Shown here: piece by piece, positions 53,320-63,815 of the stretch | How positions within the stretch are numbered: the first letter of the stretch is position 1 | Layout of the letters: each line of letters starts with the position of its first letter | DNA from: Cognatundibacterium jejuense | GTDB lineage: Bacteria; Pseudomonadota; Gammaproteobacteria; Burkholderiales; Burkholderiaceae_D | Direction: 5' to 3' | Assembly (NCBI RefSeq): GCF_014284255.1 | Contig: NZ_JACOFV010000019.1 | Location: 34,909 to 98,908 of the forward strand | DNA length: 64,000 bases | Made by a program: the position numbers and the translations under genes | Notes under the pieces: model-generated | The model's input: only the letters and a program-made list of their open reading frames with translations | Databases searched by the model: none | What the model was told of the DNA's origin: nothing

Positions 53320-54459
53320 TCATCCCGCGCGCGGCTTGCGTAACAGTGCCCAGAGAGCAAGAAATGGCCAAAACATCGATAAGAACTGTGCAGCACCATT
53401 AAAGTTCAAAAATTTTCCTTGTACCCAGGTTTGCATTGTTACTTCAAAGTAAGGATTATCAGGTAACAAGTTGACGACGACCATCGAGATTATTAGCAAA
53501 AGAAAGGCTAAACGCTTTTGTACATGCACTGGCGCAAATGAAAAGCCGTACAACATTATCAGACTAATCAGCAAGCCGCCACGGGCACCGGGGGTAAACC
53601 ACGCAAACGCATATTCAGGGTTGAACAGCAGTGCGCAGGCGAGAGATTTGCAGATTAACGCCATCAAGAGGAGCAACGGAGCCAGAATAAATTTCGGCGC
53701 ATGGCGATTAAGTAAGCTCAGGCAAATCAGAATGGCACCAGTGCAACCGCAAGCTGTAATGAAGGCTTCCGCTAATAAATAGGCATCCGCATTGGGTTCG
53801 ATTCCTTGTAAAAAGAAGGCGCTCAGATCGATGTCCATCTCAAAAAAATTGGTCAAATGTTGAGACAACAAGGGGGAAAATTGCCCCAGTCCGAACAGAT
53901 ACGCCTGTGGATACAGTTGTGCCATAGGCCACAGACCTAAAATGACAATTTCCCTGCTAGATTCCTGGTACGTCCATTGTTTGCGCAGTAATTGCAAGCG
54001 CCCTTTTTCGATTAACAAAGGGGTTAACAATGCACCTGCCAGCGCGCCTATCACCGCACCGCTGGCATTGGTCAAAAAATCCAGCATAGACGTAACGCGG
54101 GTAGGTAAAAAGTACTGTACTAACTCTGCAGTTGCTGACACCGCCGATCCACATAAAATCGCGATCAATACCGCCCACCAACGATTAACTCGTGGGTACA
54201 GAGAGAACACGATCAGCATTCCAAACGGGACATAGCCGACGATATTGGTACTGACATCAAACACCGTCCAATAGTGCGGCCACTGCCGGATTACATCTGG
54301 CAGAGCTGATAGGTTGTTAGCACGCCAACCAGTAAATGGATACCAGCTCGCATACAAAATCAGAAAAAGGTAAGCGACCAGACTCGCCCGCGCAAAAGGG
54401 GAACTGCGCAGTGTTTTCGGGGTTGCTGTAGGTTCAATTTGATTCATCGCATGATGCAA
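53320..54459 (-). CDS. VanZ-family membrane protein
   Basis: A 379-residue membrane protein with about ten helices. The N-terminal 130 residues carry the VanZ-like pattern (SLVAYLFLILYASWYPFTGW, NIVGYVPFGMLIV, ELVQYFLPTRVTSMLDFLTNASGAVIGALAG). The rest is a less conserved membrane part. Family role is unclear, though VanZ affects glycopeptide sensitivity. It starts 1 nt after the PqiC-like lipoprotein stop, so it belongs to the lipid transport operon. Confidence 0.8.
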   Translation of the reverse strand: MHHAMNQIEPTATPKTLRSSPFARASLVAYLFLILYASWYPFTGWRANNLSALPDVIRQWPHYWTVFDVSTNIVGYVPFGMLIVFSLYPRVNRWWAVLIAILCGSAVSATAELVQYFLPTRVTSMLDFLTNASGAVIGALAGALLTPLLIEKGRLQLLRKQWTYQESSREIVILGLWPMAQLYPQAYLFGLGQFSPLLSQHLTNFFEMDIDLSAFFLQGIEPNADAYLLAEAFITACGCTGAILICLSLLNRHAPKFILAPLLLLMALICKSLACALLFNPEYAFAWFTPGARGGLLISLIMLYGFSFAPVHVQKRLAFLLLIISMVVVNLLPDNPYFEVTMQTWVQGKFLNFNGAAQFLSMFWPFLALWALLRKPRAG

Positions 54460-54460
54460 A

Positions 54461-55099
54461 TCAGACCGCAGCTAATTGCGTCAGCCATTGTTGTATTTCA
54501 CTGATCAACGCATCACTCGTTTCTTGCATCGCGCGGGCACCACCTGAGGCATCAGGAGTTTTGCTCGGAGATTGCACGCTAAAGCTACGTTGTGCCAGGA
54601 TCATTTTTCCTTTGCTCAGAACAGCGCGTGCATTGATTTGTGCGTGGCTATTTGTGCTGCTTGTGAAGACTTGCGAAAATTCATCAAGCTCAATACGTAG
54701 AACTGGTTGCGTCACAATCCCATCATTGGCGTTGATGACTTGCGTGCCAGTTGCCAACATTTGAATTTTCAAGCGTTGCGCTAATAGCTGCGCTGGCGGC
54801 ATGCTCCAACGCGCTTGTGCATAGGCTTTAAGTTGCTGTGCATTATCGTATTGCAAGCGATACCACATGGCATTGCTGTCGAGTGCTGGCACAACTTGAA
54901 TATCTGCAAGGCTGACCTGTAATTTGGACGAACCATTGCCAACCGCAGGAATAGCCGGTAGACCAAAGTCATATTGCTGCCGTTGTATTGCGGCATTGCC
55001 CGAACAGGCGCTGAGTAGACACATCAGACAGCTGGCTGCCAGTAGAGGCAAATATGGTTTGTCAGCGAAATGAGTGAGAGTGCGAAAAAAGCGTGACAT
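54461..55099 (-). CDS. ABC-type transport auxiliary lipoprotein (PqiC-like)
   Basis: A 212-residue lipoprotein starting at ATG 55097-55099 (GGAAAT upstream; a much longer frame overlaps the MCE gene). It has a lipobox LLSACSG. The remainder is the ABC-type transport auxiliary domain (DUF330), with LPAVGNG..LQVSLADIQVVPALDS and FSQVFTSS. It overlaps the MCE gene by 11 nt in the annotated frame and is probably the outer-membrane component of the lipid transporter. Confidence 0.82.
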   Translation of the reverse strand: MSRFFRTLTHFADKPYLPLLAASCLMCLLSACSGNAAIQRQQYDFGLPAIPAVGNGSSKLQVSLADIQVVPALDSNAMWYRLQYDNAQQLKAYAQARWSMPPAQLLAQRLKIQMLATGTQVINANDGIVTQPVLRIELDEFSQVFTSSTNSHAQINARAVLSKGKMILAQRSFSVQSPSKTPDASGGARAMQETSDALISEIQQWLTQLAAV

Positions 55100-55109
55100 A
55101 AGATTTCCT

Positions 55110-56066
55110 TTATTCGGATGCTGACGCAGGTGCAACGAACCCTGGCTCACCTGGGCCTGGCGCTGGCGCTGGGTTACCAAACAAGATGCTTTGTGGTCTG
55201 TCGTTCAAATTTTCAGTCGTACGATTGAGCGATCGTAAGCTGCTACGGGCATCGCTGGTCAGCGTTTGTATGCGTGGCAAGGTTTCAGTCGTAATACCGT
55301 TACTGATTTGATCCAAGGTGTTATTAAAATGTGCAATCGGTCCTTCGCTAGACTGCAATTGACTACTGAGCTGGTTTAGATTTTGAGTAAATTTATTCGC
55401 ATCGACGGACAAACTTTTTACCGAGCTTAGTGTACTGTGGGTTTGATCTATCAGCGCCGGAAGTTTGCTCAGGCTCGGTGCAATCTGTGCAGGTACGGTT
55501 CCCCATTGTTCTGCCGCTTTGCCGACATGATCTATCGTCGACATCAGTGAAGAAGGATTTTGCGGGTCGAGTAAGTTGTTGATGCGTTTGGTGAGTTCTT
55601 CAGTTTGGCTCAGAATTGCAATGCCTTTTTGTTCTAAGTTTTGCAACATACTTGGCCGTAAAGGAATGCGCGGCAATGCTTCGTCATCTTGCGTGCTGGC
55701 GAGCAAAGCGTGACCTTGTTGTTTATCATCATCAAGCTGAACGAAAGCAATCCCGGTGACACCCTGATACGCCAGAGTTGCAAATGTGGCACTGGTCACT
55801 GGTGTAGTCGGGATGACTTCGACCCGAAGTATGATTTGACCGGGCACTTTGGGGTTGAAGTTGATATCGGTTACATTGCCGACTTTAATTCCTTTGTAGC
55901 GCACTGCGGCTTGCAGATTTAAGCCTGACACCGAGGAGCTGGTCACAATTTCATAAGGGATACGTTGTATCTTATCTCGTCCCAAAAAAATCGCGAACAT
56001 GGCAGTAATTACCAATAAAGCAATGGTAAAAAAGCCAGCAATAAGAGCATGAGATCGGTTTTCCAT
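55110..56066 (-). CDS. MCE-domain lipid transport protein (MlaD-like)
   Basis: A 318-residue protein with an N-terminal membrane anchor (residues 8-28) and one MCE domain (about 38-115: SVSGLNLQAAVRYKGIKVGNVTDINF). A long helical C-terminal region (about 125-290) follows, ending in a Pro/Gly-rich tail. It resembles the MlaD/PqiB group, which forms a hydrophobic tunnel for phospholipids between inner and outer membrane. It sits between the ATPase and the auxiliary lipoprotein. Confidence 0.9.
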   Translation of the reverse strand: MENRSHALIAGFFTIALLVITAMFAIFLGRDKIQRIPYEIVTSSSVSGLNLQAAVRYKGIKVGNVTDINFNPKVPGQIILRVEVIPTTPVTSATFATLAYQGVTGIAFVQLDDDKQQGHALLASTQDDEALPRIPLRPSMLQNLEQKGIAILSQTEELTKRINNLLDPQNPSSLMSTIDHVGKAAEQWGTVPAQIAPSLSKLPALIDQTHSTLSSVKSLSVDANKFTQNLNQLSSQLQSSEGPIAHFNNTLDQISNGITTETLPRIQTLTSDARSSLRSLNRTTENLNDRPQSILFGNPAPAPGPGEPGFVAPASASE

Positions 56067-56073
56067 GGCTTTC

Positions 56074-56859
56074 CTAATTGGTTGCTGAAGTCATGACTTC
56101 CATCGCCCGCAGGCCGCGCCCGCCGAGGAAGAAACTTTTAATAAATGGGTTCGGAAACGCCACCACTTCGTGTGGCGATCCAATGACGATAACGCGTTTT
56201 TCCGCCAGTACCGCAATCCGGTTTGAAAGTGCAAACAGGCTGTCGAGGTCGTGCGTCACCATAATTACGGTCAAAGCAAGTTGTCGGTGTAACGACTGGA
56301 TTAATTGTACGAAGCTGTCTGAGCGGTCTGGATCGAGTCCGGCGGTTGGTTCATCCAGAAACAGTAATTGCGGATCGAGCGCCAGTGCCCGTGCTAAAGC
56401 GATCCGTTTGATCATTCCTCCGGACAAATCCGAGGGCATTTTGCGGGCATGCTCAAACGCAATGTCGACCATTTGCAATTTCAGATAAACGAGATCGGTG
56501 ATGAGTTCTTCGGGCAACTTGCCGAATTCACGCAAAGGTTGCGCAACATTATCAAACACGCTCAAGGCAGAGTACAGCGCACCATGCTGAAACAACATGC
56601 CGGAGCGCTTACGCAAATAATTCAGGTGTCCTTCTTTCGGCGCGTGTATATCTTCATTAAAAACCTTGATCGTACCTCGCCGTGGTTTTTCCAGACCCAG
56701 CATTTGACGCATCAACACGGTTTTGCCGGTACCCGACCCACCGACGATAGACAAAATTTCACCGCGTTTAACTTGCAGTTCCAAATTGTCATGCACGACA
56801 GTGCGACCAAACTGGGTACGCAAGCCTTGAATATCGATGATGTAATCGGATGTCATCAA
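56074..56859 (-). CDS. ABC transporter ATPase (MlaF-like)
   Basis: A 261-residue ATP-binding subunit. Walker A GGSGTGKTVL, the signature LSGGMIKRIALARAL and Walker B LLFLDEPTAGLD are intact. QRGHLNYLRKRSGMLFQHGALYSALSVFDNV is typical of MlaF. It starts directly at the end of the permease gene (adjacent, 1 nt) and is followed by the MCE gene 7 nt later. Confidence 0.93.
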   Translation of the reverse strand: MMTSDYIIDIQGLRTQFGRTVVHDNLELQVKRGEILSIVGGSGTGKTVLMRQMLGLEKPRRGTIKVFNEDIHAPKEGHLNYLRKRSGMLFQHGALYSALSVFDNVAQPLREFGKLPEELITDLVYLKLQMVDIAFEHARKMPSDLSGGMIKRIALARALALDPQLLFLDEPTAGLDPDRSDSFVQLIQSLHRQLALTVIMVTHDLDSLFALSNRIAVLAEKRVIVIGSPHEVVAFPNPFIKSFFLGGRGLRAMEVMTSATN

Positions 56860-57984
56860 TCAGTATCCTACTTTGCTAAAGATAATGGCAAATACAGCGT
56901 CTGCAATAATCACAACTGTGATGGAAATGACTACCGAGCTGGTAGTGCCGCGCCCCAGACTTTCGGTATTGGGCTCAATACGTAAGCCAAAATGGCAGGC
57001 GATGAGGGCGATGAGCAAACCAAACGTCGCACCTTTTCCCAGTCCTATCCAATAATTGAGTAACGGAACCGCGTCAGGCAATTTATAAATAAAAAATGCT
57101 GGCGACATACCAAGCAAGGCCTCCGCTGAAATCATGCCGCCTATTAATGCCATGATATCGGTCCAGATAATCAGTAGTGGCATGGCGATCACAAGGGCCA
57201 GTACCTTAGGCATAATCAACCTGAAACCATGTGGAATACCCATCACACGCATCGCGTCTAATTCTTCTGTGACACGCATGACGCCAAGTTGTGCCGTGAT
57301 GGCAGAACCGGAACGACCTGCCACTAAAATCGCTGCCAGCATAGGACCGAGCTCACGAATGATGCTCATACCCAGCAGATTAACGATGTACAAATCGCCA
57401 CCGAATGCGCGCAATTGCTGTGCAGATAAATACGACAAAACAATACCAATCAAAATACCGACCAAGGCAGTAATGCCTAGGGCTTGCGCACCCATGCGGT
57501 AAATGTTGGCTGATAATTCTTTCCATGGACCTTTCCATGGGCGCTGCGCAAAACGGCCAAGATCCAGCATCAATTGCCCAAGCAAGCTACTGAAGCTGAG
57601 TAAATGGGCAAAAAATCCAAGCACGACCGCGCCTAGTTGCATGGTACGTGTCAGTCGTGGTTTAGGTACAACTGGCAAAGGCATGGCGGTAACTAATTCA
57701 AGTCGCTCAAAAATACCTTCATGTGCGGGCTGCATGATCAAATGTTTGGGCCGCTTTTTTCCCCATGCGCTCCACAGTGTTTGCGCGCCGACATGATCAA
57801 GATTGTTTATCTGGCGTAAATCCCATTGTGCGTTGTTTAATACCATTGCCTTGCTGAGTTCCGCACTTAATTGCTTGAGCCGGTCGCCATGCGTGAGAGC
57901 ATTGACTACCCATGCGCCCGCCGCGGTGAATACGGGCTCATTGGAAGTGCTAATGGTGAGGGTAGGCGGGATATCAATAGGCAT
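56860..57984 (-). CDS. ABC permease MlaE-like with N-terminal STAS-like domain
   Basis: A 374-residue protein: an N-terminal STAS-like region (about 1-100) and a MlaE permease domain with RMGAQALGITALVGILIGIVLSYLSAQQL and AGRSGSAITAQLGVMRVTEELDAMRVMGIP. The start is ATG 57982-57984; the longer frame adds 20 residues without support. Fusion of the STAS part with MlaE is seen in many Betaproteobacteria. It begins the operon of permease, ATPase, MCE protein, lipoprotein and VanZ. Confidence 0.9.
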   Translation of the reverse strand: MPIDIPPTLTISTSNEPVFTAAGAWVVNALTHGDRLKQLSAELSKAMVLNNAQWDLRQINNLDHVGAQTLWSAWGKKRPKHLIMQPAHEGIFERLELVTAMPLPVVPKPRLTRTMQLGAVVLGFFAHLLSFSSLLGQLMLDLGRFAQRPWKGPWKELSANIYRMGAQALGITALVGILIGIVLSYLSAQQLRAFGGDLYIVNLLGMSIIRELGPMLAAILVAGRSGSAITAQLGVMRVTEELDAMRVMGIPHGFRLIMPKVLALVIAMPLLIIWTDIMALIGGMISAEALLGMSPAFFIYKLPDAVPLLNYWIGLGKGATFGLLIALIACHFGLRIEPNTESLGRGTTSSVVISITVVIIADAVFAIIFSKVGY

Positions 57985-58100
57985 GGAGCAAGTGTAAGCG
58001 AGATAGTGTATTTCCTGCAATGAAACGACTATTGGATGTCTCACTGCGATCTTTTGGCATCAAATGCAGTAAGAAGTTCGGTGAAATTTTGAATTTACAT

Positions 58101-60014
58101 CTATTTTCGGCCCTTTTTCTTCTTGCGCACTGGCTTTTTCGCAATGACTTCGCGGCATGAACCATTCATATCGGCATGGTCATAGTCGACCCAGCCATGA
58201 CTATCGACAAAACGGGTATGCCTTTGCAACTGGCTATTCAAAATGCTCCATTCAAGTTTTTCGTCCGGATATTGAATGTTGCCCATATCTAGTAGCGTAT
58301 GAAACACGTTTTCTGTTGATAACTTGGATTTTTGATGCTTGTGTAACTGCTCGATTTTTTCCGGGAACTGCTCCCCATATGCATCGGAATACCAGATGAA
58401 AGCTGGAATATGAAACTCAAACTGCGTGTTATGTCCGTGGAATGCTAATAAACAATCGCCGTCATACAAGGTTTGTCCATGATCTGACACGTACATCATG
58501 GTGCTTAGCTGATTGTTGGCCTTCAACCTCTCTATGAGCTCACCCAGGATCCAATCCGTATAAAGAACAGAATTGTCGTAGCTATTGTTTAACGCGTCTT
58601 TGTTTTTTAGATCTGTATATTCAGGATCAACGATGCCGAATAGTGATGGCTGCCAATGATCAAATTCTTTAGGATAGCGGTGGCTGTAATTCCAGTGATT
58701 GCCTAAGGTATGTAAGACAATCAGCTTCTTTGGACTCGGATCTTGCATTGCCTGGTTCATCGGCGTAAGCAATACATCGTCAAAATTCGAGTTGTTGGTA
58801 AATCCACCCAGATTCAGAAATGCAGTCACATCCGCTTCTTTTGCAAATGCGGATACCGGTGTATCAAATTTGCCGAAGCTCATCTGATTAGAAATCCAGA
58901 ACGTCTTGAAGCCTGCTTCTTTGTAAGCTGTTAAAAATGACTTTTCTGAAAAACCTGCTTTTAAACCCATTGTGGCTGGTTTGCGCGAAACAATGATCGG
59001 TACCGATAAGCGAGTGGCAGTGACCGGCGTCACCATATCATTCAGACTGACGAGATTGCTTTCAGAAGAGAGACGTGGGTTAGTGTCACGTTTGTACCCA
59101 TTCAAACTCCAACGATCAAATCGAGACGATTCGCCAATCACCACCACTACCGTTTGCGGCGCCTTAGGATCGCCAATTAGCTTCGCGTGGAAGCGAAAGT
59201 TGCGGTTTTCTTCTGATAGTTCCTGAAAATAAGTGCGTTCGTTCCAGAAGTCGATCGCATATGAGACCAGTCCAAATGGCCAGGTTTGCGTCATTACCTC
59301 TTCGCTGTAAGGTATCGCTGCCCAGGCGGGTAGCTTGCCGGGGCTCTTGGCAAGGCGTTGGCGCAGGCGTTCCAGATCAGGGTTGCTTAGCGCTCTTCCT
59401 TTAGTTTCGGTGGTCGGAGTGATAACGGGCGCCTCGTCTTCATCGCTACTATCCGGGTTGCTAGGTGCGACAACTGGTGTGGCTGCGATCCCCACGCAAT
59501 TACCATATTGCCAGATGGCCGTGCCAAGCAAAGCCACGGCAATGACGATCCAGCGCGAGAAATGCCGCCATGTCAGTTCTGGGCTGGAGCGCGCCGCTTT
59601 GAGGCTTATTCCCCACCAGCCACAAATAGCGATAATTAAGATTAATAATAACCAAACCTTCTGCCCCAGAAATTCCATTGCTTCTTTTGGGCTGGTCTCA
59701 AACATAATACCCAGATGATGGGTAGAGATGCCTTGCCCAAAGTAAAGGCGCAAATAAATTTCAACCGGCACTGCCAGCATTGCCGGCAACAGAAGATAGT
59801 GAAACCAGCGCGGGCTTTGAAATGCCGCCCAGAAAACGACCCATGCTATCGCTTCAGTAAAAAATAGCTGCCACGCATGTTCAACAGGCTTGCCAATTGC
59901 GAATGAAAAAAACGCGACTGCCGACAGCAAAATATAGCTGCCTAGCAAAAAGCAAGAACCAGGTCTTAGTGACCATAGTGGTCGAAGTGATCTGAGTGAA
60001 AAACGCGTCATCAT
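58101..60014 (-). CDS. Phosphoethanolamine transferase-like membrane enzyme
   Basis: A 637-residue protein with about five N-terminal membrane helices and a sulfatase-fold periplasmic domain. VVIGESSRFDRWSLNGYKRDTNP is the EptA/CptA/OpgE family pattern, and TPVTATRLSVPI holds the candidate threonine nucleophile. C-terminal YVSDHGQTLYDGDCLLAFHGHNTQFEFHIPAF provides the metal-binding Asp/His. It lacks most EptA disulfide cysteines. A polar insertion (residues about 190-225, SNPDSSDEDEAPVIT) follows the last helix. The target (lipid A, glucans or other) cannot be told. It lies 116 nt upstream of the lipid transport operon, possibly with a shared promoter. Confidence 0.85.
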   Translation of the reverse strand: MMTRFSLRSLRPLWSLRPGSCFLLGSYILLSAVAFFSFAIGKPVEHAWQLFFTEAIAWVVFWAAFQSPRWFHYLLLPAMLAVPVEIYLRLYFGQGISTHHLGIMFETSPKEAMEFLGQKVWLLLILIIAICGWWGISLKAARSSPELTWRHFSRWIVIAVALLGTAIWQYGNCVGIAATPVVAPSNPDSSDEDEAPVITPTTETKGRALSNPDLERLRQRLAKSPGKLPAWAAIPYSEEVMTQTWPFGLVSYAIDFWNERTYFQELSEENRNFRFHAKLIGDPKAPQTVVVVIGESSRFDRWSLNGYKRDTNPRLSSESNLVSLNDMVTPVTATRLSVPIIVSRKPATMGLKAGFSEKSFLTAYKEAGFKTFWISNQMSFGKFDTPVSAFAKEADVTAFLNLGGFTNNSNFDDVLLTPMNQAMQDPSPKKLIVLHTLGNHWNYSHRYPKEFDHWQPSLFGIVDPEYTDLKNKDALNNSYDNSVLYTDWILGELIERLKANNQLSTMMYVSDHGQTLYDGDCLLAFHGHNTQFEFHIPAFIWYSDAYGEQFPEKIEQLHKHQKSKLSTENVFHTLLDMGNIQYPDEKLEWSILNSQLQRHTRFVDSHGWVDYDHADMNGSCREVIAKKPVRKKKKGRK

Positions 60015-60569
60015 GGCTTTTGCCGTTGTCCGGCGAGTCTTAAGGTCAAAGAAGCGAGTAAAAAAGGCGTAGAAAAGTAGTAATAAAAATAAATTAATCT
60101 ATTAATGGCACGTTTTTTAAGCAAAGCGCGACAATATAAATGATTTGTGGAGCTTGTGGTTAGGACTTCGCAATAGCGATTGTCAAATACGTTAAAGTGA
60201 CAAAAGCGACATCTTGCGATGCAAGTGCTTTAATCTGAAATTTTTTTCAAAACACGGAAATACTTGATTTATCGAAGAAATTTTCTACCCTGAGAGTTCT
60301 CATTTCATCTATGCATTCGCAAGCACGCTGAATAAAAATCGTTGACAGGCTTGTGTAATGGGGCATAAAATTGCGAGTTCTCGATTTTGGGTTTGCACTT
60401 TTTTGTTATTTGTTTGCATAACATTATGTGAATTGATTGCTTAAAAAGCAGGCAAATTCAAATAAATCGGGCTCGTCTGAATATAAACGGACGTAAAAAA
60501 TGATTCTTAGTTCCCGGGCAACCGTTTCCGGGTTTGTGTTTAACGTTGTATTTTGTTGGATTAAAAACG
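60015..60569. promoter_or_regulatory. Leader and promoter region of the str operon
   Basis: This 555-nt gap contains the promoter at 60342-60371. About 200 nt of leader lie between it and the rpsL start. The 60015-60300 part is AT-rich and shows no gene. No hairpin or RNA gene was recognised. Confidence 0.6.
60342..60371 (+). promoter_or_regulatory. Sigma-70 promoter of rpsL-rpsG-fusA-tuf
   Basis: TTGACA (60342-60347) and TAAAAT (60366-60371) with an 18-nt spacer, a near-consensus promoter. It lies about 200 nt before rpsL and reads in the right direction. Confidence 0.75.
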
Positions 60570-60953
60570 ATGCCAACCATCAATCAACTGATTCGCCAAC
60601 CACGTGTTTCCGCACGTGTAAAGAGCAAATCGCCGGCGCTGGAAAACAGCCCGCAGAAACGTGGCGTTTGCACCCGCGTTTATACTACAACTCCAAAAAA
60701 GCCTAACTCGGCTTTGCGTAAAGTTGCTAAAGTTCGCCTGACCAACGGTTTCGAAGTTATTTCGTACATCGGCGGTGAAGGTCATAACCTGCAAGAACAT
60801 AGCGTAGTTTTGCTGCGCGGTGGTCGTGTTAAGGATTTGCCAGGTGTTCGTTACCATATGGTTCGCGGCGCATTGGATACCCAAGGTGTTAAAGACCGTA
60901 AGCAAGCTCGTTCCAAATATGGTTCTAAGCGCGCTAAGGCAGTTAAGAAGTAA
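60570..60953 (+). CDS. rpsL: Ribosomal protein S12
   Basis: A 127-residue S12. The [11 protein letters not shown] loop keeps the lysine (Lys43 here, E. coli Lys42) whose change gives streptomycin resistance, so the sequence is of the sensitive type. [18 protein letters not shown] is likewise wild-type. I start it at ATG 60570 rather than at earlier in-frame codons. It is first in the operon. An inverted repeat (60972-60988) follows. Confidence 0.97.
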   Translation: MPTINQLIRQPRVSARVKSKSPALENSPQKRGVCTRVYTTTPKKPNSALRKVAKVRLTNGFEVISYIGGEGHNLQEHSVVLLRGGRVKDLPGVRYHMVRGALDTQGVKDRKQARSKYGSKRAKAVKK

Positions 60954-60971
60954 TTATCTCGTAATTTAATC

Positions 60972-60988
60972 TCCGTAAAATTTACGGA
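60972..60988 (+). repeat. Short inverted repeat after rpsL
   Basis: TCCGTAAA-A-TTTACGGA; the effective stem is TCCGT/ACGGA with a 7-nt loop. It is in the rpsL-rpsG gap. There is no T-run, so it is not a terminator. Confidence 0.4.
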
Positions 60989-61095
60989 TCAGTGTCGGTT
61001 CGGAATGAGCCGAGTAAGTGACTGGTTATGATGGCCTGTCGCGAGTGCCAGTAAAGTGTTATTTGGTGCTCAACTGAAGATTGAAAGGAATTGAA

Positions 61096-61566
61096 ATGCC
61101 ACGTCGTCGTGAGGTCCCGAAACGGGACGTATTGCCGGATCCAAAATTCGGTAATGTAGAAGTAGCAAAATTTGTTAATGTATTGATGTTGTCCGGCAAG
61201 AAGTCTGTTGCTGAAGGCATCATCTACGGTGCATTCGACCACATCCAACAAAAATCTGGTAAAGATCCATTGGAAGTGTTCGCTCTGGCAATCAACAATG
61301 CAAAACCACTGGTTGAGGTTAAATCCCGCCGTGTTGGTGGTGCAAACTACCAGGTGCCTGTAGAAGTTCGTCCAGTTCGCCGCTTAGCTTTGTCTATGCG
61401 TTGGTTGCGTGAAGCCGCTAACAAGCGTAGCGAAAAATCCATGCCACAACGTTTGGGTGGAGAGTTGCTGGAAGCCGCTGAAGGTCGTGGCGGTGCAATG
61501 AAGAAACGTGATGAAGTCCATCGTATGGCAGAAGCCAACAAGGCCTTCTCTCACTTCCGCTTCTAA
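61096..61566 (+). CDS. rpsG: Ribosomal protein S7
   Basis: A 156-residue S7, as in other bacteria. The N-terminus [19 protein letters not shown] and the region [34 protein letters not shown] are conserved. ATG 61096 is preceded by AAAGGAA. It follows rpsL by 142 nt. A strong hairpin with T-run lies between it and fusA. Confidence 0.97.
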   Translation: MPRRREVPKRDVLPDPKFGNVEVAKFVNVLMLSGKKSVAEGIIYGAFDHIQQKSGKDPLEVFALAINNAKPLVEVKSRRVGGANYQVPVEVRPVRRLALSMRWLREAANKRSEKSMPQRLGGELLEAAEGRGGAMKKRDEVHRMAEANKAFSHFRF

Positions 61567-61631
61567 GAGTAAGAGTAGGGAGCCTTTGTATGATATTTAT
61601 GCAACGGCTCTGGCAAGTATTTTGAATCAGG

Positions 61632-61669
61632 CCGGGCGCGATTTTTACAAAAAAATTGCGCTCGGTTTT
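61632..61669 (+). terminator. Strong hairpin with T-run between rpsG and fusA
   Basis: Fifteen base pairs (61632-61646 with 61651-61665), including two G-U pairs, a 4-nt loop ACAA and then TTTTG. This looks like an intrinsic terminator or attenuator inside the str operon. FusA starts 27 nt after it. Confidence 0.7.
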
Positions 61670-61695
61670 GTCCATTAAAAGATTTAGGATTATCT

Positions 61696-63801
61696 ATGGC
61701 CCGTAAGACCCCCATTGAGCGCTACCGCAATATCGGTATTTCCGCTCACATTGATGCAGGTAAAACGACGACAACTGAACGCGTTCTGTTCTACACCGGT
61801 GTAAATCACAAAATCGGTGAAGTACATGACGGCGCTGCTACCATGGATTGGATGGAGCAAGAGCAGGAACGTGGTATTACTATTACTTCAGCAGCGACAA
61901 CTTGCTTCTGGAGCGGTATGGCGAACAACTTCGCTCCTCACCACATCAACATCATCGATACACCAGGCCACGTTGACTTCACTATTGAAGTTGAGCGTTC
62001 TATGCGTGTTCTGGATGGTGCTTGCATGGTTTACTGTGCAGTGGGCGGTGTTCAGCCTCAGTCCGAAACAGTTTGGCGTCAAGCTAATAAGTACAAAGTT
62101 CCACGTTTGGCATTCGTCAATAAAATGGACCGTACTGGCGCGAACTTCTTCAAAGTGTACGATCAAATGCGTGCACGTTTGAAAGCTAACCCGGTACCTC
62201 TGCAAGTGCCTATCGGTGCTGAAGACTTGTTCGAAGGTGTTATCGATCTGGTTAAGATGAAGGCAATCATTTGGGATACTGCATCTCAAGGTATGAAGTT
62301 CGAATACCGTGATATTCCTGAGAATCTGGTCGCTGAAGCGCAAAAATGGCGTGAAAACATGGTTGAAGCAGCTGCTGAAGCCAGTGAAGAGCTGATGAAC
62401 AAATACCTGGAAGAAGGTGATTTGTCTGAAGCCGACATCAAGCAAGCATTGCGCGCACGTACTATCGCTTCTGAAATCGTTCCAATGCTGTGTGGTACAG
62501 CGTTTAAGAACAAGGGCGTTCAGGCGATGTTGGATGCGGTTGTTGAATACTTGCCATCCCCAGTTGATATTCCACCAGTTCCTGGTGTGAATGACGATGA
62601 TGAGCCAGTTGTGCGTAAAGCAGAAGATACAGAGAAATTCTCTGCGTTGGCATTTAAAATCGCAACTGACCCGTTCGTTGGTCAATTGTGCTTTATCCGT
62701 TGCTACTCAGGTACATTGAATTCAGGTGATAGCGTTTATAACTCTGTTAAAGAGAAAAAAGAACGTATCGGCCGTCTGGTTCAGATGCATGCGAACCAAC
62801 GTGAAGAAATCAAAGAAATGATGGCCGGTGATATCGCTGCGGTAGTTGGTCTGAAAGACACAACAACTGGTGATACGCTGTGTGATGAAAAAGCAATCGT
62901 TGTTCTGGAACGTATGGTGTTCCCAGAGCCTGTTATTTCTCAAGCTGTTGAGCCAAAAACTAAGGCTGACCAAGAGAAAATGGGCTTGGCATTGAACCGT
63001 TTGGCTGCTGAAGATCCATCTTTCCGCGTACGTACAGACGAAGAATCTGGTCAGACAATTATTGCCGGTATGGGTGAGTTGCATCTGGATATTATCGTTG
63101 ACCGTATGAAGCGTGAATTCAACGTGGAAGCAACTGTTGGTAAACCACAAGTTGCCTACCGCGAAACAATTCGCAAAACTTGCGAAGAGATCGAAGGTAA
63201 GTTCGTTAAACAATCGGGTGGTCGTGGTCAATACGGTCACGTTGTATTGAAGATCGAACCGCAAGAACCAGGTAAAGGTTTTGAATTCGTTGACGCGATC
63301 AAAGGCGGTACTGTTCCACGTGAATACATCCCTGCGGTTGAAAAAGGTGTTCGCGAAACATTGACATCCGGTGTATTGGCTGGCTACCCAGTGGTTGACG
63401 TTAAAGTTACACTGTTCTTCGGTTCTTACCATGACGTTGACTCCAACGAAAACGCGTTCCGTATGGCGGGTTCGATGGCGTTCAAAGATGGCTGCCGTAA
63501 AGCAAGCCCAGTTATTCTGGAACCAATGATGGCTGTTGAAGTCGAAACACCAGAAGACTACGCTGGTACTGTGATGGGTGACTTGTCTTCCCGTCGTGGT
63601 ATGGTTCAAGGCATGGATGAAATTGCTGGCGGTGGCGGCAAAATCATTAAAGCTGAAGTACCTTTGTCCGAGATGTTTGGTTACTCTACATCCCTGCGTT
63701 CAGCAACTCAAGGTCGTGCAACTTATTCCATGGAATTCAAGCACTACTCTGAAGCGCCTAAGAACGTTATCGATGCAATCGTAACATCCAAAGCTAAGTA
63801 A
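61696..63801 (+). CDS. fusA: Elongation factor G
   Basis: A 701-residue EF-G, the GTPase that moves mRNA and tRNAs during translation. [18 protein letters not shown] is the P-loop, DTPGHVDF the G3 motif and NKMDR the G4 motif. [15 protein letters not shown] is the switch I region, and the C-terminal domain [11 protein letters not shown] is complete. The sequence shows no frameshift. It is followed by a hairpin and tuf. Confidence 0.98.
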   Translation: MARKTPIERYRNIGISAHIDAGKTTTTERVLFYTGVNHKIGEVHDGAATMDWMEQEQERGITITSAATTCFWSGMANNFAPHHINIIDTPGHVDFTIEVERSMRVLDGACMVYCAVGGVQPQSETVWRQANKYKVPRLAFVNKMDRTGANFFKVYDQMRARLKANPVPLQVPIGAEDLFEGVIDLVKMKAIIWDTASQGMKFEYRDIPENLVAEAQKWRENMVEAAAEASEELMNKYLEEGDLSEADIKQALRARTIASEIVPMLCGTAFKNKGVQAMLDAVVEYLPSPVDIPPVPGVNDDDEPVVRKAEDTEKFSALAFKIATDPFVGQLCFIRCYSGTLNSGDSVYNSVKEKKERIGRLVQMHANQREEIKEMMAGDIAAVVGLKDTTTGDTLCDEKAIVVLERMVFPEPVISQAVEPKTKADQEKMGLALNRLAAEDPSFRVRTDEESGQTIIAGMGELHLDIIVDRMKREFNVEATVGKPQVAYRETIRKTCEEIEGKFVKQSGGRGQYGHVVLKIEPQEPGKGFEFVDAIKGGTVPREYIPAVEKGVRETLTSGVLAGYPVVDVKVTLFFGSYHDVDSNENAFRMAGSMAFKDGCRKASPVILEPMMAVEVETPEDYAGTVMGDLSSRRGMVQGMDEIAGGGGKIIKAEVPLSEMFGYSTSLRSATQGRATYSMEFKHYSEAPKNVIDAIVTSKAK

Positions 63802-63815
63802 TTCGTATCAAATAA

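Noticed and set aside
61888..63609. Two long open frames (about 265 and 295 codons) antisense to fusA
   Set aside because: They mirror the codon bias of fusA, lack ribosome-binding sites and resemble no protein. EF-G on the other strand explains the sequence.
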